A DNA stretch of 64,000 bases from Rhizobacter sp. (GCA_019635355.1 JAHBZQ010000001.1:4712001-4776000); one strand, 5' to 3'; positions 27,505-36,181 are shown, counted from the first letter of the stretch. Made by a program: numbers and translations. Notes: generated by a model not told the origin, from the letters alone.

Positions 27505-27594
27505 AGACGTAGTTCTCACTTCACGGGGTGTCGGGCCGGTGGCCTGCCCCCCGCTTGATCCTGGTTAAGGCGCGGCGGTACCGGCGCGGCCAGC

Positions 27595-29547
27595 ATGGTC
27601 TCCATGACCTTGCTGCCCCCAGCTGACCTCGACACCGTCCCCGACGGCCTGCACGTCTTGCCCGAACGCGAGGGCCGGCGCCCGCAGCAACGCCCCGCCA
27701 CCGCGGAGGAGCTCTGGGCCCTGCTGCGCGCGGCCCGCCCCGAGGTCGAGAAGGCGGCCCGCCTGGGCGAGGCCCTGCGCCTGGCCGGGCTGATCGACCA
27801 GGGCACGCTGCACCGCGCGCTCGAATTGCAAAGTCGCCCCGGCGTGCACCGGCTGCTCGGCCGCATCCTCGTTGAGCAAGGCGCCTTGTCGGAAGTGCAG
27901 CTGCGCATGGCACTCGCGCAGTGGCTGGGTGTGCGGGTGATCGACCCGCGCGACTTCACGCCCGAGCCCGAGGCGCTCAAGCTTGTCTCGCGCGCGCTCG
28001 CCGAGCGCGAGGCGGTGCTGCCGCTGATGCTGCGCGACGACGCACTCGTGGTGCTGCTCGCCGACCCGTGGGACACGACCCTGCTCGACCAGCTGCGTTT
28101 CGTGACGCAGCGCCGTGTGGTGGTGGTGATGGCGGTGCCCGGCACGCTGATGCCCGCCGTGCACCGCGCCTATGCCGCACTGCGCCTGGCGGCCCTGCCA
28201 CCGTCGGCCGAGACGCGGGCCGTCACCGTCGACGCACTCGCGAGCGAGCTGCGCGACGCCGCCGAAGCCAGCGACACGCACGACACCGACGTCGTCTCCG
28301 AGTCCGACAACACGCTGGTGCGCATGATCAACACCATCATCCAGGAGGCCATCCACCGGCGCGCGTCCGACATCCACATCGAGACCGCCGATGCCCCGCG
28401 CCAGGTGCGCGTGCGCCTGCGCATCGACGGTGACCTGGTGCCGCTCGTCGAGCTGCCGCCCAAGCTGCGCTTCGCGGTCGTGGCGCGCCTGAAGATCATG
28501 GCCGACCTCGACATCGCCGAGCACCGCAAGCCGCAAGACGGCAAGATCGACTTCGCCCGCTTCGGCGGCCCGCACGTCGAGCTGCGCATGGTCACCGTGC
28601 CCACCTCGCGCGGCCTCGAAGACGTGGTGCTGCGCCTGCTGAGCGGCTTGAAGCCCATGCCGCTCGACGACGTGGGCCTCTCCACCGCCAACCTGCAGGC
28701 GCTGCGCGAGGTGGCGAAGAAGCCCTACGGCCTCATCCTCATCTGCGGCCCCACCGGCTGCGGCAAGACGACGACGCTGCACTCGGTGCTGCGCGACCTC
28801 AACACCGAGGGCCGCAAGATCTGGACGGCCGAAGACCCGATCGAGATCACGCAGGACGGCCTGCGCCAGGTGCAGATGAACCCGCGCATCGGCTGGACCT
28901 TCGCGAACGCGATGCGCACCTTCCTGCGCGCCGACCCCGACGTCATCATGATCGGCGAGATGCGCGACGAAGAGACCGCGCGCATTGCCATCGAAGCCTC
29001 GCTCACCGGCCACCTGGTGCTCTCGACGCTGCACACCAACTCGGCGCCCGAGAGCATCACGCGGCTGCTGGAGATCGGGCTCGACCCGTTCAACTTCTCC
29101 GATTCGCTGCTCGCCATCCTCGCGCAGCGGCTGGTGCGCCGGCTGTGCGTGCACTGCCGCGAGCCGCGCACCGCCAGCCCCGAAGAGCTCGAGCACCTCG
29201 CGGGCCTCTACCTCGGCGCGAGCGCAGGGGCCGAGGCCCACGGGCGCCAGGCGCTCGTGGCGCAGTGGCACGACGAGCATGCCGACACCGATGGCCGTGT
29301 GCTGCTCTACCGCAGCCGCGGCTGCGACCACTGCGATGGCCACGGCTACCACGGCCGCATGGGCATCCACGAGCTGATGCTCTCGGGCGAGACGGTGCGC
29401 GCGCACATCCGCCGCCGCGAGAGCGCCGCCGTGCTGCAGGCCGACGCCAAGGCCTCGGGCATGAAGACCCTGCGGCAGGACGGCATCGCCAAGGTGCTGG
29501 CCGGCCTCACCGACCTGCCCGAAGTGCTGGCCGCCACCAGTGAATGA
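27595..29547 (+). CDS. GspE/PilB-type secretion ATPase with N-terminal MshEN-like domain
   Basis: A 650-residue traffic ATPase. Walker A is GPTGCGKTTT near residue 385, followed by an Asp box (TAEDPIE), Walker B region DVIMIGEMRDEETARI and a His box (LSTLHTNSA). Cysteines in CVHC and CDHC form the zinc motif of the C-terminal subdomain. Residues 56-79 match the c-di-GMP-binding MshEN 24-residue motif (RLG start, G10, L17, L21, Q24); a second copy at 87-110 lacks the Arg and the final Gln. It powers a type IV pilus or type II secretion machine, whose other parts are absent nearby; the MSHA pilin operon lies 15 kb away. It sits between aspS and nudB, genes that are usually adjacent. Confidence 0.88.
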   Translation: MVSMTLLPPADLDTVPDGLHVLPEREGRRPQQRPATAEELWALLRAARPEVEKAARLGEALRLAGLIDQGTLHRALELQSRPGVHRLLGRILVEQGALSEVQLRMALAQWLGVRVIDPRDFTPEPEALKLVSRALAEREAVLPLMLRDDALVVLLADPWDTTLLDQLRFVTQRRVVVVMAVPGTLMPAVHRAYAALRLAALPPSAETRAVTVDALASELRDAAEASDTHDTDVVSESDNTLVRMINTIIQEAIHRRASDIHIETADAPRQVRVRLRIDGDLVPLVELPPKLRFAVVARLKIMADLDIAEHRKPQDGKIDFARFGGPHVELRMVTVPTSRGLEDVVLRLLSGLKPMPLDDVGLSTANLQALREVAKKPYGLILICGPTGCGKTTTLHSVLRDLNTEGRKIWTAEDPIEITQDGLRQVQMNPRIGWTFANAMRTFLRADPDVIMIGEMRDEETARIAIEASLTGHLVLSTLHTNSAPESITRLLEIGLDPFNFSDSLLAILAQRLVRRLCVHCREPRTASPEELEHLAGLYLGASAGAEAHGRQALVAQWHDEHADTDGRVLLYRSRGCDHCDGHGYHGRMGIHELMLSGETVRAHIRRRESAAVLQADAKASGMKTLRQDGIAKVLAGLTDLPEVLAATSE

Positions 29548-29566
29548 ACGAACCCCGGAGAACACC

Positions 29567-30664
29567 ATGAGCTATGACGCCCGCCACCCCGATGCCCCGC
29601 AGGCCGCGCCCGCCGTGGGCGGCATGCCCCACCTCACCGTCGGCCACCTGCGGCCGGACCTGCTGCACAAGGTGGGCGAGACCTATGCGGTGGCGTTGTC
29701 GCGGCTTCAATCGCAACTCGCCGGCACGCCCGACGCAGCGCAGGTGCAGGCCGCGCTCGCCGAGGTGTCGCGCCTGGAGCGCCTGGGCCTGCAGATCCAG
29801 GAGATCGCCCGCGTGCTGGCCGGCGAGGGCCGCTGGGTCACCGAGCGGCTCGACCTCGGCGAGGCGGCGCGCAAGGTGGCGTCGTCATGGGCGCCGGCGG
29901 CCCAGCGCCGCGGCGTGGCGCTTCAGGTGCAGGAGGGCCGCGCGCCGGCCGAGGTCAACGCGCCCGTGATCGAGCAACTGCTCGAGCTGGGCCTCGAGTA
30001 CGCCCTGCACATCGGCCAGCGCGTCGAGCTGCGCGCGGCGGTCGACGGCCACCCGCCGCAGCCCGCGCTCTGGTTCGACATCCAGCGCAGCGCCCGGCAC
30101 CACGGCGCCGACCAAGCCAACGACATCGACGACCTGCAGTGGCTGCTCTTCGTCACGCTGGCGCGGGCGAGCGGCATGTCGCCGCAGCGCCTGCTCCTGG
30201 GCGAGCGGGTGCAGTTGCGATTGGCCCTGGTGGCCGAGGGCGCGCCTACCGCACCGAGCCCGGCGCTGCTGCCCACCACGCCGGTGGCGGTGGGCCGGCG
30301 CGTGTTGCTCGTCGAGCCGCAGGAAGCGAGCCGCGTGCAAGCCGAGCAGCTGCTGGGCGCGGCCGGCATGCGCGTCGACGTGGCGGCGCGCATCGATCAG
30401 GCGCAGGGCCTGCTCGGCACCTCGCTGCAGACCCGCCTGCCCGACCTGCTGTTGACCGGCGTGCCCGCGCACGACCCCGCCTGCCAGTCGCTCATCGAGG
30501 CGCTGCGCGCGATGCAGCCGCGGCTGCGTGTGGTCGAGCTGGTCGACGACGACAGCGCGTTTGCGTTCTCGGTGCCGGGCACCGACCTGCCTGCGCGCGT
30601 GGGCCGGCACACCCTGCCACGCACCCTGGTGCCGGCGCTGTCGCAGGAGCTCGATGCGGTGTGA
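29567..30664 (+). CDS. Uncharacterised protein with degenerate histidine-kinase-like and receiver-like regions
   Basis: A 365-residue protein that I do not recognise as a named family. Residues 1-90 are helical (DLLHKVGETYAVALSRLQ) like a dimerisation domain; residues about 120-240 have strand-helix patterns like a HATPase fold but no N, G1 or G2 box. Residues about 250-345 resemble a receiver domain (RRVLLVEPQEASRVQAEQLL, then LPDLLLTGVPAHD), where the acidic pair and the phospho-Asp are replaced. It would thus be catalytically dead. ATG at 29567 has a GGAG 6 bases upstream; a GTG at 29540 inside the ATPase gene is less likely. Tight linkage to the GspE-like ATPase suggests it regulates that machine. 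Confidence 0.6.
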   Translation: MSYDARHPDAPQAAPAVGGMPHLTVGHLRPDLLHKVGETYAVALSRLQSQLAGTPDAAQVQAALAEVSRLERLGLQIQEIARVLAGEGRWVTERLDLGEAARKVASSWAPAAQRRGVALQVQEGRAPAEVNAPVIEQLLELGLEYALHIGQRVELRAAVDGHPPQPALWFDIQRSARHHGADQANDIDDLQWLLFVTLARASGMSPQRLLLGERVQLRLALVAEGAPTAPSPALLPTTPVAVGRRVLLVEPQEASRVQAEQLLGAAGMRVDVAARIDQAQGLLGTSLQTRLPDLLLTGVPAHDPACQSLIEALRAMQPRLRVVELVDDDSAFAFSVPGTDLPARVGRHTLPRTLVPALSQELDAV

Positions 30665-30670
30665 GGCGGC

Positions 30671-30676
30671 TACAGT
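30671..30676 (+). promoter_or_regulatory. Candidate -10 element for nudB, placed for a leaderless transcript
   Basis: TACAGT ends exactly 6 bases before the nudB ATG, right after the upstream stop codon. Transcription would begin at the start codon. No -35 of good quality was seen. Confidence 0.35.
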
Positions 30677-30682
30677 CGACGC

Positions 30683-31159
30683 ATGCCCGCGAGCGCGCCA
30701 CCCAAGCCCCCGAAGATCCCTGAATCGGTGCTGGTCGTCATCCACACCGACGACCGGCAAGTCCTGCTGCTGGAGCGGGCCGACCGCCCCGGTTTCTGGC
30801 AAAGCGTGACCGGCTCGAAAGACCGTGTCGACGAGCCGCTGCAGGAGACGGCCATCCGCGAGGTCGGCGAAGAAACCGGCATCGTGATCGGTTCGCCCGA
30901 GGTGCCTCTTTCCAATCTGCGCGACTGGCAACTCAGCAACGTCTACGAGATCTACCCCGTGTGGCGGCACCGCTATGCGCCGGGGGTCACGCACAACACC
31001 GAGCATGTGTTCGGCCTGCGCGTGCCCGGTGGAACACCCGTTGCCCTCGCACCCCGTGAACACCTACGCTACCAGTGGCTGGACTGGCGCGAGGCCGCCG
31101 ATCGGTGCTTCTCGCCGTCCAACGCCGAGGCCATCCTGCAGCTGCCACAGTTCATCTGA
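30683..31159 (+). CDS. nudB: Dihydroneopterin triphosphate diphosphatase (Nudix)
   Basis: A 158-residue Nudix hydrolase. The Nudix box reads GSKDRVDEPLQETAIREVGE followed by ETGI, with the metal-binding REVGEE helix intact and one extra residue between the first Gly and Glu compared with the consensus. NudB removes pyrophosphate from dihydroneopterin triphosphate in folate synthesis. The order aspS, nudB, EEP protein, clsB is typical of Burkholderiales; here a GspE-like pair separates it from aspS. The next gene begins 12 bases downstream. Confidence 0.88.
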   Translation: MPASAPPKPPKIPESVLVVIHTDDRQVLLLERADRPGFWQSVTGSKDRVDEPLQETAIREVGEETGIVIGSPEVPLSNLRDWQLSNVYEIYPVWRHRYAPGVTHNTEHVFGLRVPGGTPVALAPREHLRYQWLDWREAADRCFSPSNAEAILQLPQFI

Positions 31160-31171
31160 CGTGACGACCAC

Positions 31172-31957
31172 ATGACACGAGGCGCCAGCTCCATCACCCA
31201 GCACCCGAGCCACATCCTGCGGGTGGCCACCTACAACATCCACAAGGGCGTGCGTGGCATCGGCCCGCGCAAGCGGCTCGAGATCCACAACATCGGCCTG
31301 GGCATCGAAGCGCTCGATGCCGATCTCGTCTTCCTGCAGGAAGTGCGCAGTTTCAACAACGCCGAAGCGCGGCGCTTCCCCGACACGCATTTCGGCTGGC
31401 CGCGCGTGCCGCAGGCCGACCACCTCGCGCCCGAAGGCTACGACGTGGCCTACCGCACCAACGCCTACACCGCCGATGGCGAGCACGGCAACGCCTTGCT
31501 CTCGCGCTGGCCGCTCGACGAAGACATCGGCCACCACGACGTGTCGGACCACCGCTTCGAGCAGCGCGGCCTGCTGCACGTGAAGATCGACTGGCACGGC
31601 CAGGTGGTGCACGGCATCGTGGCCCACCTCGGGCTCATGCATTCGAGCCGTGTGCGCCAGATCGAGCGCATCGCCGCCTTCATCGCCAACCAGATCCCCC
31701 ACCACGAGCCGGTGGTGCTGGCCGGCGACTTCAACGACTGGGGCGAGAAGCTCGACGTGCCCGTGCGCGAGATGGGCCTGCAGCGCGCCGAGCAGGGCAC
31801 GCCGCAACGCACCTTCCCGTCGCGCGTGCCGCTCTTCTCGCTCGACCGCATCTACACCCGCGGCTTCCGCTGTGCCGCGACCTTCGTGCCGCGCGGCAAC
31901 GTGTGGGCGCGCATGTCCGACCACCTGCCGCTCGTGGCCGAGCTCGAACTGGCCTGA
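31172..31957 (+). CDS. Endonuclease/exonuclease/phosphatase family protein
   Basis: A 261-residue EEP-fold protein. Motifs in order: VATYNIHKG with the metal-site Asn, LQEVRSF with the catalytic Glu, GEHGNALLSRWP, VAHLGLMHSSR, LAGDFNDWG with the catalytic Asp-x-Asn, and the final SDHLPLVAEL with the Asp-His pair. There is no signal peptide. The family includes DNA repair nucleases and phospholipid or inositol phosphatases. Its constant pairing with clsB in this order suggests a link to phospholipid metabolism. Its stop overlaps the clsB start by one base (TGATG). Confidence 0.9.
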   Translation: MTRGASSITQHPSHILRVATYNIHKGVRGIGPRKRLEIHNIGLGIEALDADLVFLQEVRSFNNAEARRFPDTHFGWPRVPQADHLAPEGYDVAYRTNAYTADGEHGNALLSRWPLDEDIGHHDVSDHRFEQRGLLHVKIDWHGQVVHGIVAHLGLMHSSRVRQIERIAAFIANQIPHHEPVVLAGDFNDWGEKLDVPVREMGLQRAEQGTPQRTFPSRVPLFSLDRIYTRGFRCAATFVPRGNVWARMSDHLPLVAELELA

Positions 31958-33243
31958 TGACCGAGGAGACCCGTACCCGGCGTGCCGCGCTGATGCGGGT
32001 GACCAACCCGACGGTCTACAGCGGCGGTAACCATGCGCGGCTGCTGCGCGGCGGTGATGCGCTGTTCCCGGCGATGGTGCGTGCCATCGAGCAGGCCCGG
32101 CATGAGGTCTGGGTTGCCACCTACATCTACGACAACGTGGCGAGCGTCACCGCGCTCACGCAGGCGCTGGCCGAGGCCGCCGAGCGCGGCGTGCACGTGA
32201 AGCTCGTCGTCGACGGCTTCGGCTCGCGCGCCAACCTGCCCGAGCTGCGGCGTGCGCTGAGCGAGGCCGGCGTGCAGCTCACCGTCTTCCGCCCGATGGA
32301 CCGCTGGTGGGCCTGGCTGCAGCCAAGCCAGCTGCGCCGCCTGCACCAGAAGATCTGCGTGGTCGACGGGCGGGTGGCCTTCGTGGGCGGCATCAACCTG
32401 CTCGACGACTGTTATGACCAGGTGCACGGCTGGAGCGACCAGCCGCGGCTCGACTTCGCCGTCGAACTCGCCGGGCCCGTCGTCGCGCCCATCGAGCAGG
32501 CCGTGCGGGCCTTGTGGACGCGCGCCAACGTCGGCCGCAACTTCGCCAAGGAGATGGCGGCCCTCGCGCGCAGCGCCGAGCCGGTGGCGCGTGCCCGCCG
32601 CCTGTTGCGCCGACTGCGCATGCCCAAGGGGGCGCGGGCCGGCGAAGAGGTGGGCGACCTGCCGCCGGTGCGCGCCGCCTTCGTGATGCGCGACAACCTG
32701 CGCCAGCGCCGTGCCATCGAGCGCAGCTACATCCACGCCATCCGCAAGGCCAAGACGCGCGTCGACCTCATCTCGCCCTACTTCTACCCCGGCCGTGCCT
32801 TCATGCGGGTGCTCATCAACGCGGCGCGGCGCGGCGTGCAGGTGCGCCTGCTCCTGCAGGGCAAGGTCGACTACCGCATCGCCGCGGTGGCGGCGCAGGC
32901 CCTCTACGACCAGCTGCTCAGCAGCGGCGTGAAGGTGTACGAGTACACCCCGGCCTTCCTGCACGCCAAGGTCGGCCTCGTCGACGACGAATGGGCCACC
33001 GTCGGCAGCTCCAACATCGACCCGCTGTCGCTGCTGCTCAACCTCGAGGCCAACGTCGTGATCCGCGATGCGGACTTCGTCAACACGCTGGCCCAGGAGT
33101 TCGACAACGCGGTGTCGGCGTCACGCGAGATCGACCCGGCGCATGCGCGGCGGGCGAGCCTGCGCGGCGTGTTGCGGCGAGGCTTCGTGGCGTGGGTGGC
33201 GCATGTCTATCTCCGTGTCGCCGGCATCACGGGCAGGTATTGA
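31957..33243 (+). CDS. clsB: Cardiolipin synthase ClsB (phospholipase D superfamily)
   Basis: A 428-residue phospholipase D-type transferase. Two HKD motifs are intact: HQKICVVD (His130, Lys132, Asp137) followed by GGINLLDD, and HAKVGLVDDEW (His336, Lys338, Asp343) followed by GSSNIDP. No N-terminal transmembrane pair is present, which matches ClsB rather than ClsA. It joins two phosphatidylglycerols, or phosphatidylglycerol with another donor, at the inner membrane. The start follows from the TGATG overlap with the EEP gene; upstream in-frame starts lie inside that gene. A large inverted repeat begins 8 bases after its stop. Confidence 0.9.
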   Translation: MTEETRTRRAALMRVTNPTVYSGGNHARLLRGGDALFPAMVRAIEQARHEVWVATYIYDNVASVTALTQALAEAAERGVHVKLVVDGFGSRANLPELRRALSEAGVQLTVFRPMDRWWAWLQPSQLRRLHQKICVVDGRVAFVGGINLLDDCYDQVHGWSDQPRLDFAVELAGPVVAPIEQAVRALWTRANVGRNFAKEMAALARSAEPVARARRLLRRLRMPKGARAGEEVGDLPPVRAAFVMRDNLRQRRAIERSYIHAIRKAKTRVDLISPYFYPGRAFMRVLINAARRGVQVRLLLQGKVDYRIAAVAAQALYDQLLSSGVKVYEYTPAFLHAKVGLVDDEWATVGSSNIDPLSLLLNLEANVVIRDADFVNTLAQEFDNAVSASREIDPAHARRASLRGVLRRGFVAWVAHVYLRVAGITGRY

Positions 33244-33250
33244 GAACACT

Positions 33251-33325
33251 CCCGTTCGCCCTGAGCCTGTCGAAGGGCCACGCGGTGCTCCATCGCTGCC
33301 CTTCGACAGGCTCAGGGCGAACGGG
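33251..33325. repeat. Palindromic repeat element, copy 1 (27-bp inverted arms, 21-base loop)
   Basis: Arms at 33251-33277 and 33299-33325 are perfect inverted copies. The unit reads CCGTTCGCCCTGAGCC then TGTCGAAGGG. Each arm also folds alone: GCCCT pairs with AGGGC around an 11-base loop. The element begins 8 bases after the clsB stop. This REP-like unit recurs widely in Burkholderiales intergenic regions; a cruciform, terminator-like or RNA-stabilising role is possible, but no T run follows. Confidence 0.9.
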
Positions 33326-33367
33326 GGAGGTCCGTCGGCGCGGCCTGCCATTTGCTGATATGGCTTC

Positions 33368-34414
33368 ATGATGCCTGCCGACCTCATCGTCCAGCGCCCC
33401 GAAGGCCTCTACTGCCCGCCTGGCGACTTCTTCATCGACCCGTGGCGGCCGGTGCCGCGGGCCGTCATCACGCATGCGCATGGCGACCATGCGCGCATGG
33501 GCAATGGGCACTACCTCGCGTCGCAGAAGTCCGAAGGCGTGCTGCGCTCGCGGCTCGGGGCCGACATCCACCTGCAGACACTCTCCTACGGCGACACCGT
33601 CGACCACCATGGCGTGCGCCTGAGCCTGCACCCGGCCGGCCACGTGCTCGGCTCGGCGCAGGTGCGGCTCGAACACGGCGGCCAGGTGTGGGTGGCCTCG
33701 GGCGACTATTTCGTCTCGGGGGCCGACGACCACAACACCGCCTGCGAGCCTTTCGAGCCGGTGCGCTGCCATTGCTTCATCACCGAGTCGACCTTCGGCC
33801 TGCCGATCTACCGCTGGCAGCCGCAGCGCGAGGTGTTCGGCGACATCAACCGCTGGTGGCAGCGCAATGCCGAGGCGGGCCGCGCGAGCCTCTTGATGGG
33901 CTACAGCTTCGGCAAGGCGCAGCGCATCCTGGCGGGGGTCGATGCGAGCGTCGGGCCCATCGTCACGCACGGTGCGGTCGACCCGTTGAACGAGGCCTAC
34001 CGTGCGGCGGGCGTGGCCTTGCCGGCCACGCACCGTGTCACCGATCTCGACAAGGCGGCGCTGTCACGCGCGCTCGTGGTGGCGCCACCCTCGGTGCAGG
34101 GCTCGGCCTGGGCGCGCCGCTTCGGTGACGCGAGCGATGCCTTCGCGAGCGGCTGGATGCAGCTGCGTGGCGCACGCCGCCGCCGCGCGGTCGACCGCGG
34201 CTTCGTGCTCAGCGACCACGCCGATTGGCCGGGACTGCAGCGAGCCATCCGCGAGACGGGGGCCGAGCGGGTGATCGTCACGCACGGCTACGAAGCGATC
34301 ATGGTCCGCTGGCTGCAAGAGCAGGGGCTGCAGGCGGAAGCGTTTGAAACCGAATACGACGACGAACGGGTCGACGCCGAGAAGCCGGCCGGCGACGTCG
34401 AGAGCAACGAATGA
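33368..34414 (+). CDS. Ligase-associated DNA exonuclease (MBL fold, beta-CASP-like)
   Basis: A 348-residue metallo-beta-lactamase-fold nuclease. Metal ligands appear in THAHGDHARMG (HxHxDH), HPAGHVLGSAQV, ASGDYF and SDHADW, and THGYE closes the active site. This is the exonuclease that travels with an ATP-dependent DNA ligase in bacterial repair operons, often with an Lhr-type helicase and a phosphoesterase. The ligase follows with an ATGA overlap. Two consecutive ATG codons begin the gene; either may be used. Confidence 0.9.
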   Translation: MMPADLIVQRPEGLYCPPGDFFIDPWRPVPRAVITHAHGDHARMGNGHYLASQKSEGVLRSRLGADIHLQTLSYGDTVDHHGVRLSLHPAGHVLGSAQVRLEHGGQVWVASGDYFVSGADDHNTACEPFEPVRCHCFITESTFGLPIYRWQPQREVFGDINRWWQRNAEAGRASLLMGYSFGKAQRILAGVDASVGPIVTHGAVDPLNEAYRAAGVALPATHRVTDLDKAALSRALVVAPPSVQGSAWARRFGDASDAFASGWMQLRGARRRRAVDRGFVLSDHADWPGLQRAIRETGAERVIVTHGYEAIMVRWLQEQGLQAEAFETEYDDERVDAEKPAGDVESNE

Positions 34415-36108
34415 AGAGATTCGCCCAACTCTTCAACGAACTCGACGCGAGCACGGCCACCAACGCGAAGGTCGACGCGCTGAAGCGCTACTTCGACGAG
34501 GCGCCCGACGCCGACGCCGCCTGGGCGGTGTATTTCCTCTCAGGCGGCAAGCCGCGCCAAGTCGTCGGCAGCGGCGTGCTGAGCGAACTCGCGCGCCGCA
34601 TCGCCGGCATCGAGCCCTGGCTCTTCGACGAGTGCTACCAGGCGGTGGGCGACCTCGCCGAGACCATCGCCCACGTGCTGCCGACCGCCGAGCACACGAG
34701 CGACGTGGGCCTGGCCGAATGGGTCGAGCAGCGCCTGCTGCCCTTGCGTGCGGCCATGCCCGAGCAGCAGGCCGAGCGCATCGCCGGCTACTGGGGCGAG
34801 CTGGATGCGACCGGCCGCTTCCTGCTCACCAAGCTCATCGGCGGCGGATTTCGCGTGGGCGTGAGCAAGCTGCTGGTGCAGCGTGCGCTCGCCGCGCATG
34901 CCGGGCTCGACGCCAAGCTCGTGGCGCAACGCATGATGGGCTACACCGACAAGACCGCGCGGCCCGATGCCGCGGGCTATCGCTCGCTGCTCGCACCGGC
35001 CTCGGTGCAGACGGCGGCCGATTCGGGCCAGCCGTATCCCTTCTTCCTCGCCCACGCGCTCGAGCAGCCGCTTGCCGAGTTCGACACGAAGCTCGGGCCA
35101 ACCAGCGACTGGCTGGTCGAGTGGAAGTACGACGGCATCCGCGCGCAGGTGGTGCGCCGCGCCGGCAACATCTGGGTCTGGTCGCGCGGCGAAGAGCTCG
35201 TGACCGAGCGCTTCCCCGAAGTGATCGCGATCGCCGGCCAGTGGCCGGATGGCACGGTGGTCGACGGCGAGATCCTCGTGTGGAAAGACGGCAAACCGGC
35301 GCCCTTCAACCTCTTGCAGCAACGCATCGGCCGCAAGCTCTTGGGCAAGAAGATCCTGGCCGACGCGCCCGTGAGCTTCATGGCCTACGACCTGCTCGAA
35401 TGGCAGGGCGAAGACATCCGCGCCTGGCCGCAGCACCGGCGCCGCGAAGGCTTGCTGGCGTTGCCGGGGCTGATGGTGTCGCCCACCGTCGAGGGCAACA
35501 GCTGGGCGGAACTCGAAGCGGTGAGGCAGGAGTCGCGTGCGAGAGGCGTCGAGGGCTTCATGCTCAAGCACCGCGACGCGCGCTACGGCAGCGGCCGCAA
35601 GAAACAGGAAGGTTTGGCCGCCGGCACCTGGTGGAAATGGAAGATCGCGCCGCTCTCCGTCGACTGCGTGCTCATCTACGCCCAGGCCGGCCACGGCCGC
35701 CGCGCGAGCGTCTACACCGACTACACCTTCGCGGTGTGGAACCGCCAGCCGGTCGATGCCGAGGAGGCGAAAGCCGTGCTCGACGCCATCGAGCGCCGCG
35801 AGCCGGCGCAGCCCGACGGCCTTCAGCTCGTGCCCTTCGCCAAGGCCTACTCGGGCCTCACGGACGAGGAGTTCCGCGACGTCGACCGCGTGATCCGCGC
35901 CACCACGCTCGAGAAATTCGGCCCGGTGCGCAGCGTCAGGCCGACGATGGTCTTCGAGCTCGGCTTCGAGGGCATCAACCACAGTTCCCGCCACAAGAGC
36001 GGCATCGCGGTGCGATTCCCCCGCATGCTGCGCATCCGTTCCGACAAGCCGCTGCACGAGGCCGACACATTGGCGACACTGCAAGCTTTGATGAGCCACA
36101 GCGACTGA
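34411..36108 (+). CDS. ATP-dependent DNA ligase (exonuclease-associated type)
   Basis: A 565-residue ATP-dependent DNA ligase. An N-terminal helical domain (about 1-200) precedes the adenylation domain with motif I EWKYDGIRAQ (Lys239 carries AMP), motif III SFMAYDLLEW, motif IV VEGFMLKHRDARYG and motif V WWKWKIA. The C-terminal OB domain ends with KPLHEADTLATLQ. It seals nicks, probably in a repair pathway with the coupled exonuclease. The usual helicase and phosphoesterase partners do not follow; instead a palindromic repeat starts 2 bases after the stop. Confidence 0.93.
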   Translation: MKRFAQLFNELDASTATNAKVDALKRYFDEAPDADAAWAVYFLSGGKPRQVVGSGVLSELARRIAGIEPWLFDECYQAVGDLAETIAHVLPTAEHTSDVGLAEWVEQRLLPLRAAMPEQQAERIAGYWGELDATGRFLLTKLIGGGFRVGVSKLLVQRALAAHAGLDAKLVAQRMMGYTDKTARPDAAGYRSLLAPASVQTAADSGQPYPFFLAHALEQPLAEFDTKLGPTSDWLVEWKYDGIRAQVVRRAGNIWVWSRGEELVTERFPEVIAIAGQWPDGTVVDGEILVWKDGKPAPFNLLQQRIGRKLLGKKILADAPVSFMAYDLLEWQGEDIRAWPQHRRREGLLALPGLMVSPTVEGNSWAELEAVRQESRARGVEGFMLKHRDARYGSGRKKQEGLAAGTWWKWKIAPLSVDCVLIYAQAGHGRRASVYTDYTFAVWNRQPVDAEEAKAVLDAIERREPAQPDGLQLVPFAKAYSGLTDEEFRDVDRVIRATTLEKFGPVRSVRPTMVFELGFEGINHSSRHKSGIAVRFPRMLRIRSDKPLHEADTLATLQALMSHSD

Positions 36109-36109
36109 G

Positions 36110-36181
36110 GGGCTTCGACAGGCTCAGCCCGAACGGGCGGGGTGTGCAAACCTTCCGTTCGGGCTGAGCCTGTCGAAGCCC
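36110..36181. repeat. Palindromic repeat element, copy 2 (27-bp inverted arms, 18-base loop)
   Basis: Arms at 36110-36136 and 36155-36181 are perfect inverted copies. Compared with copy 1 the unit reads CCGTTCGGGCTGAGCC then TGTCGAAGCCC: the inner stem GCCCT/AGGGC has become GGGCT/AGCCC, so pairing within each arm is kept by matched changes. It lies between the ligase stop and the glutathione reductase start. The two copies bracket the exonuclease-ligase pair. Confidence 0.9.
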
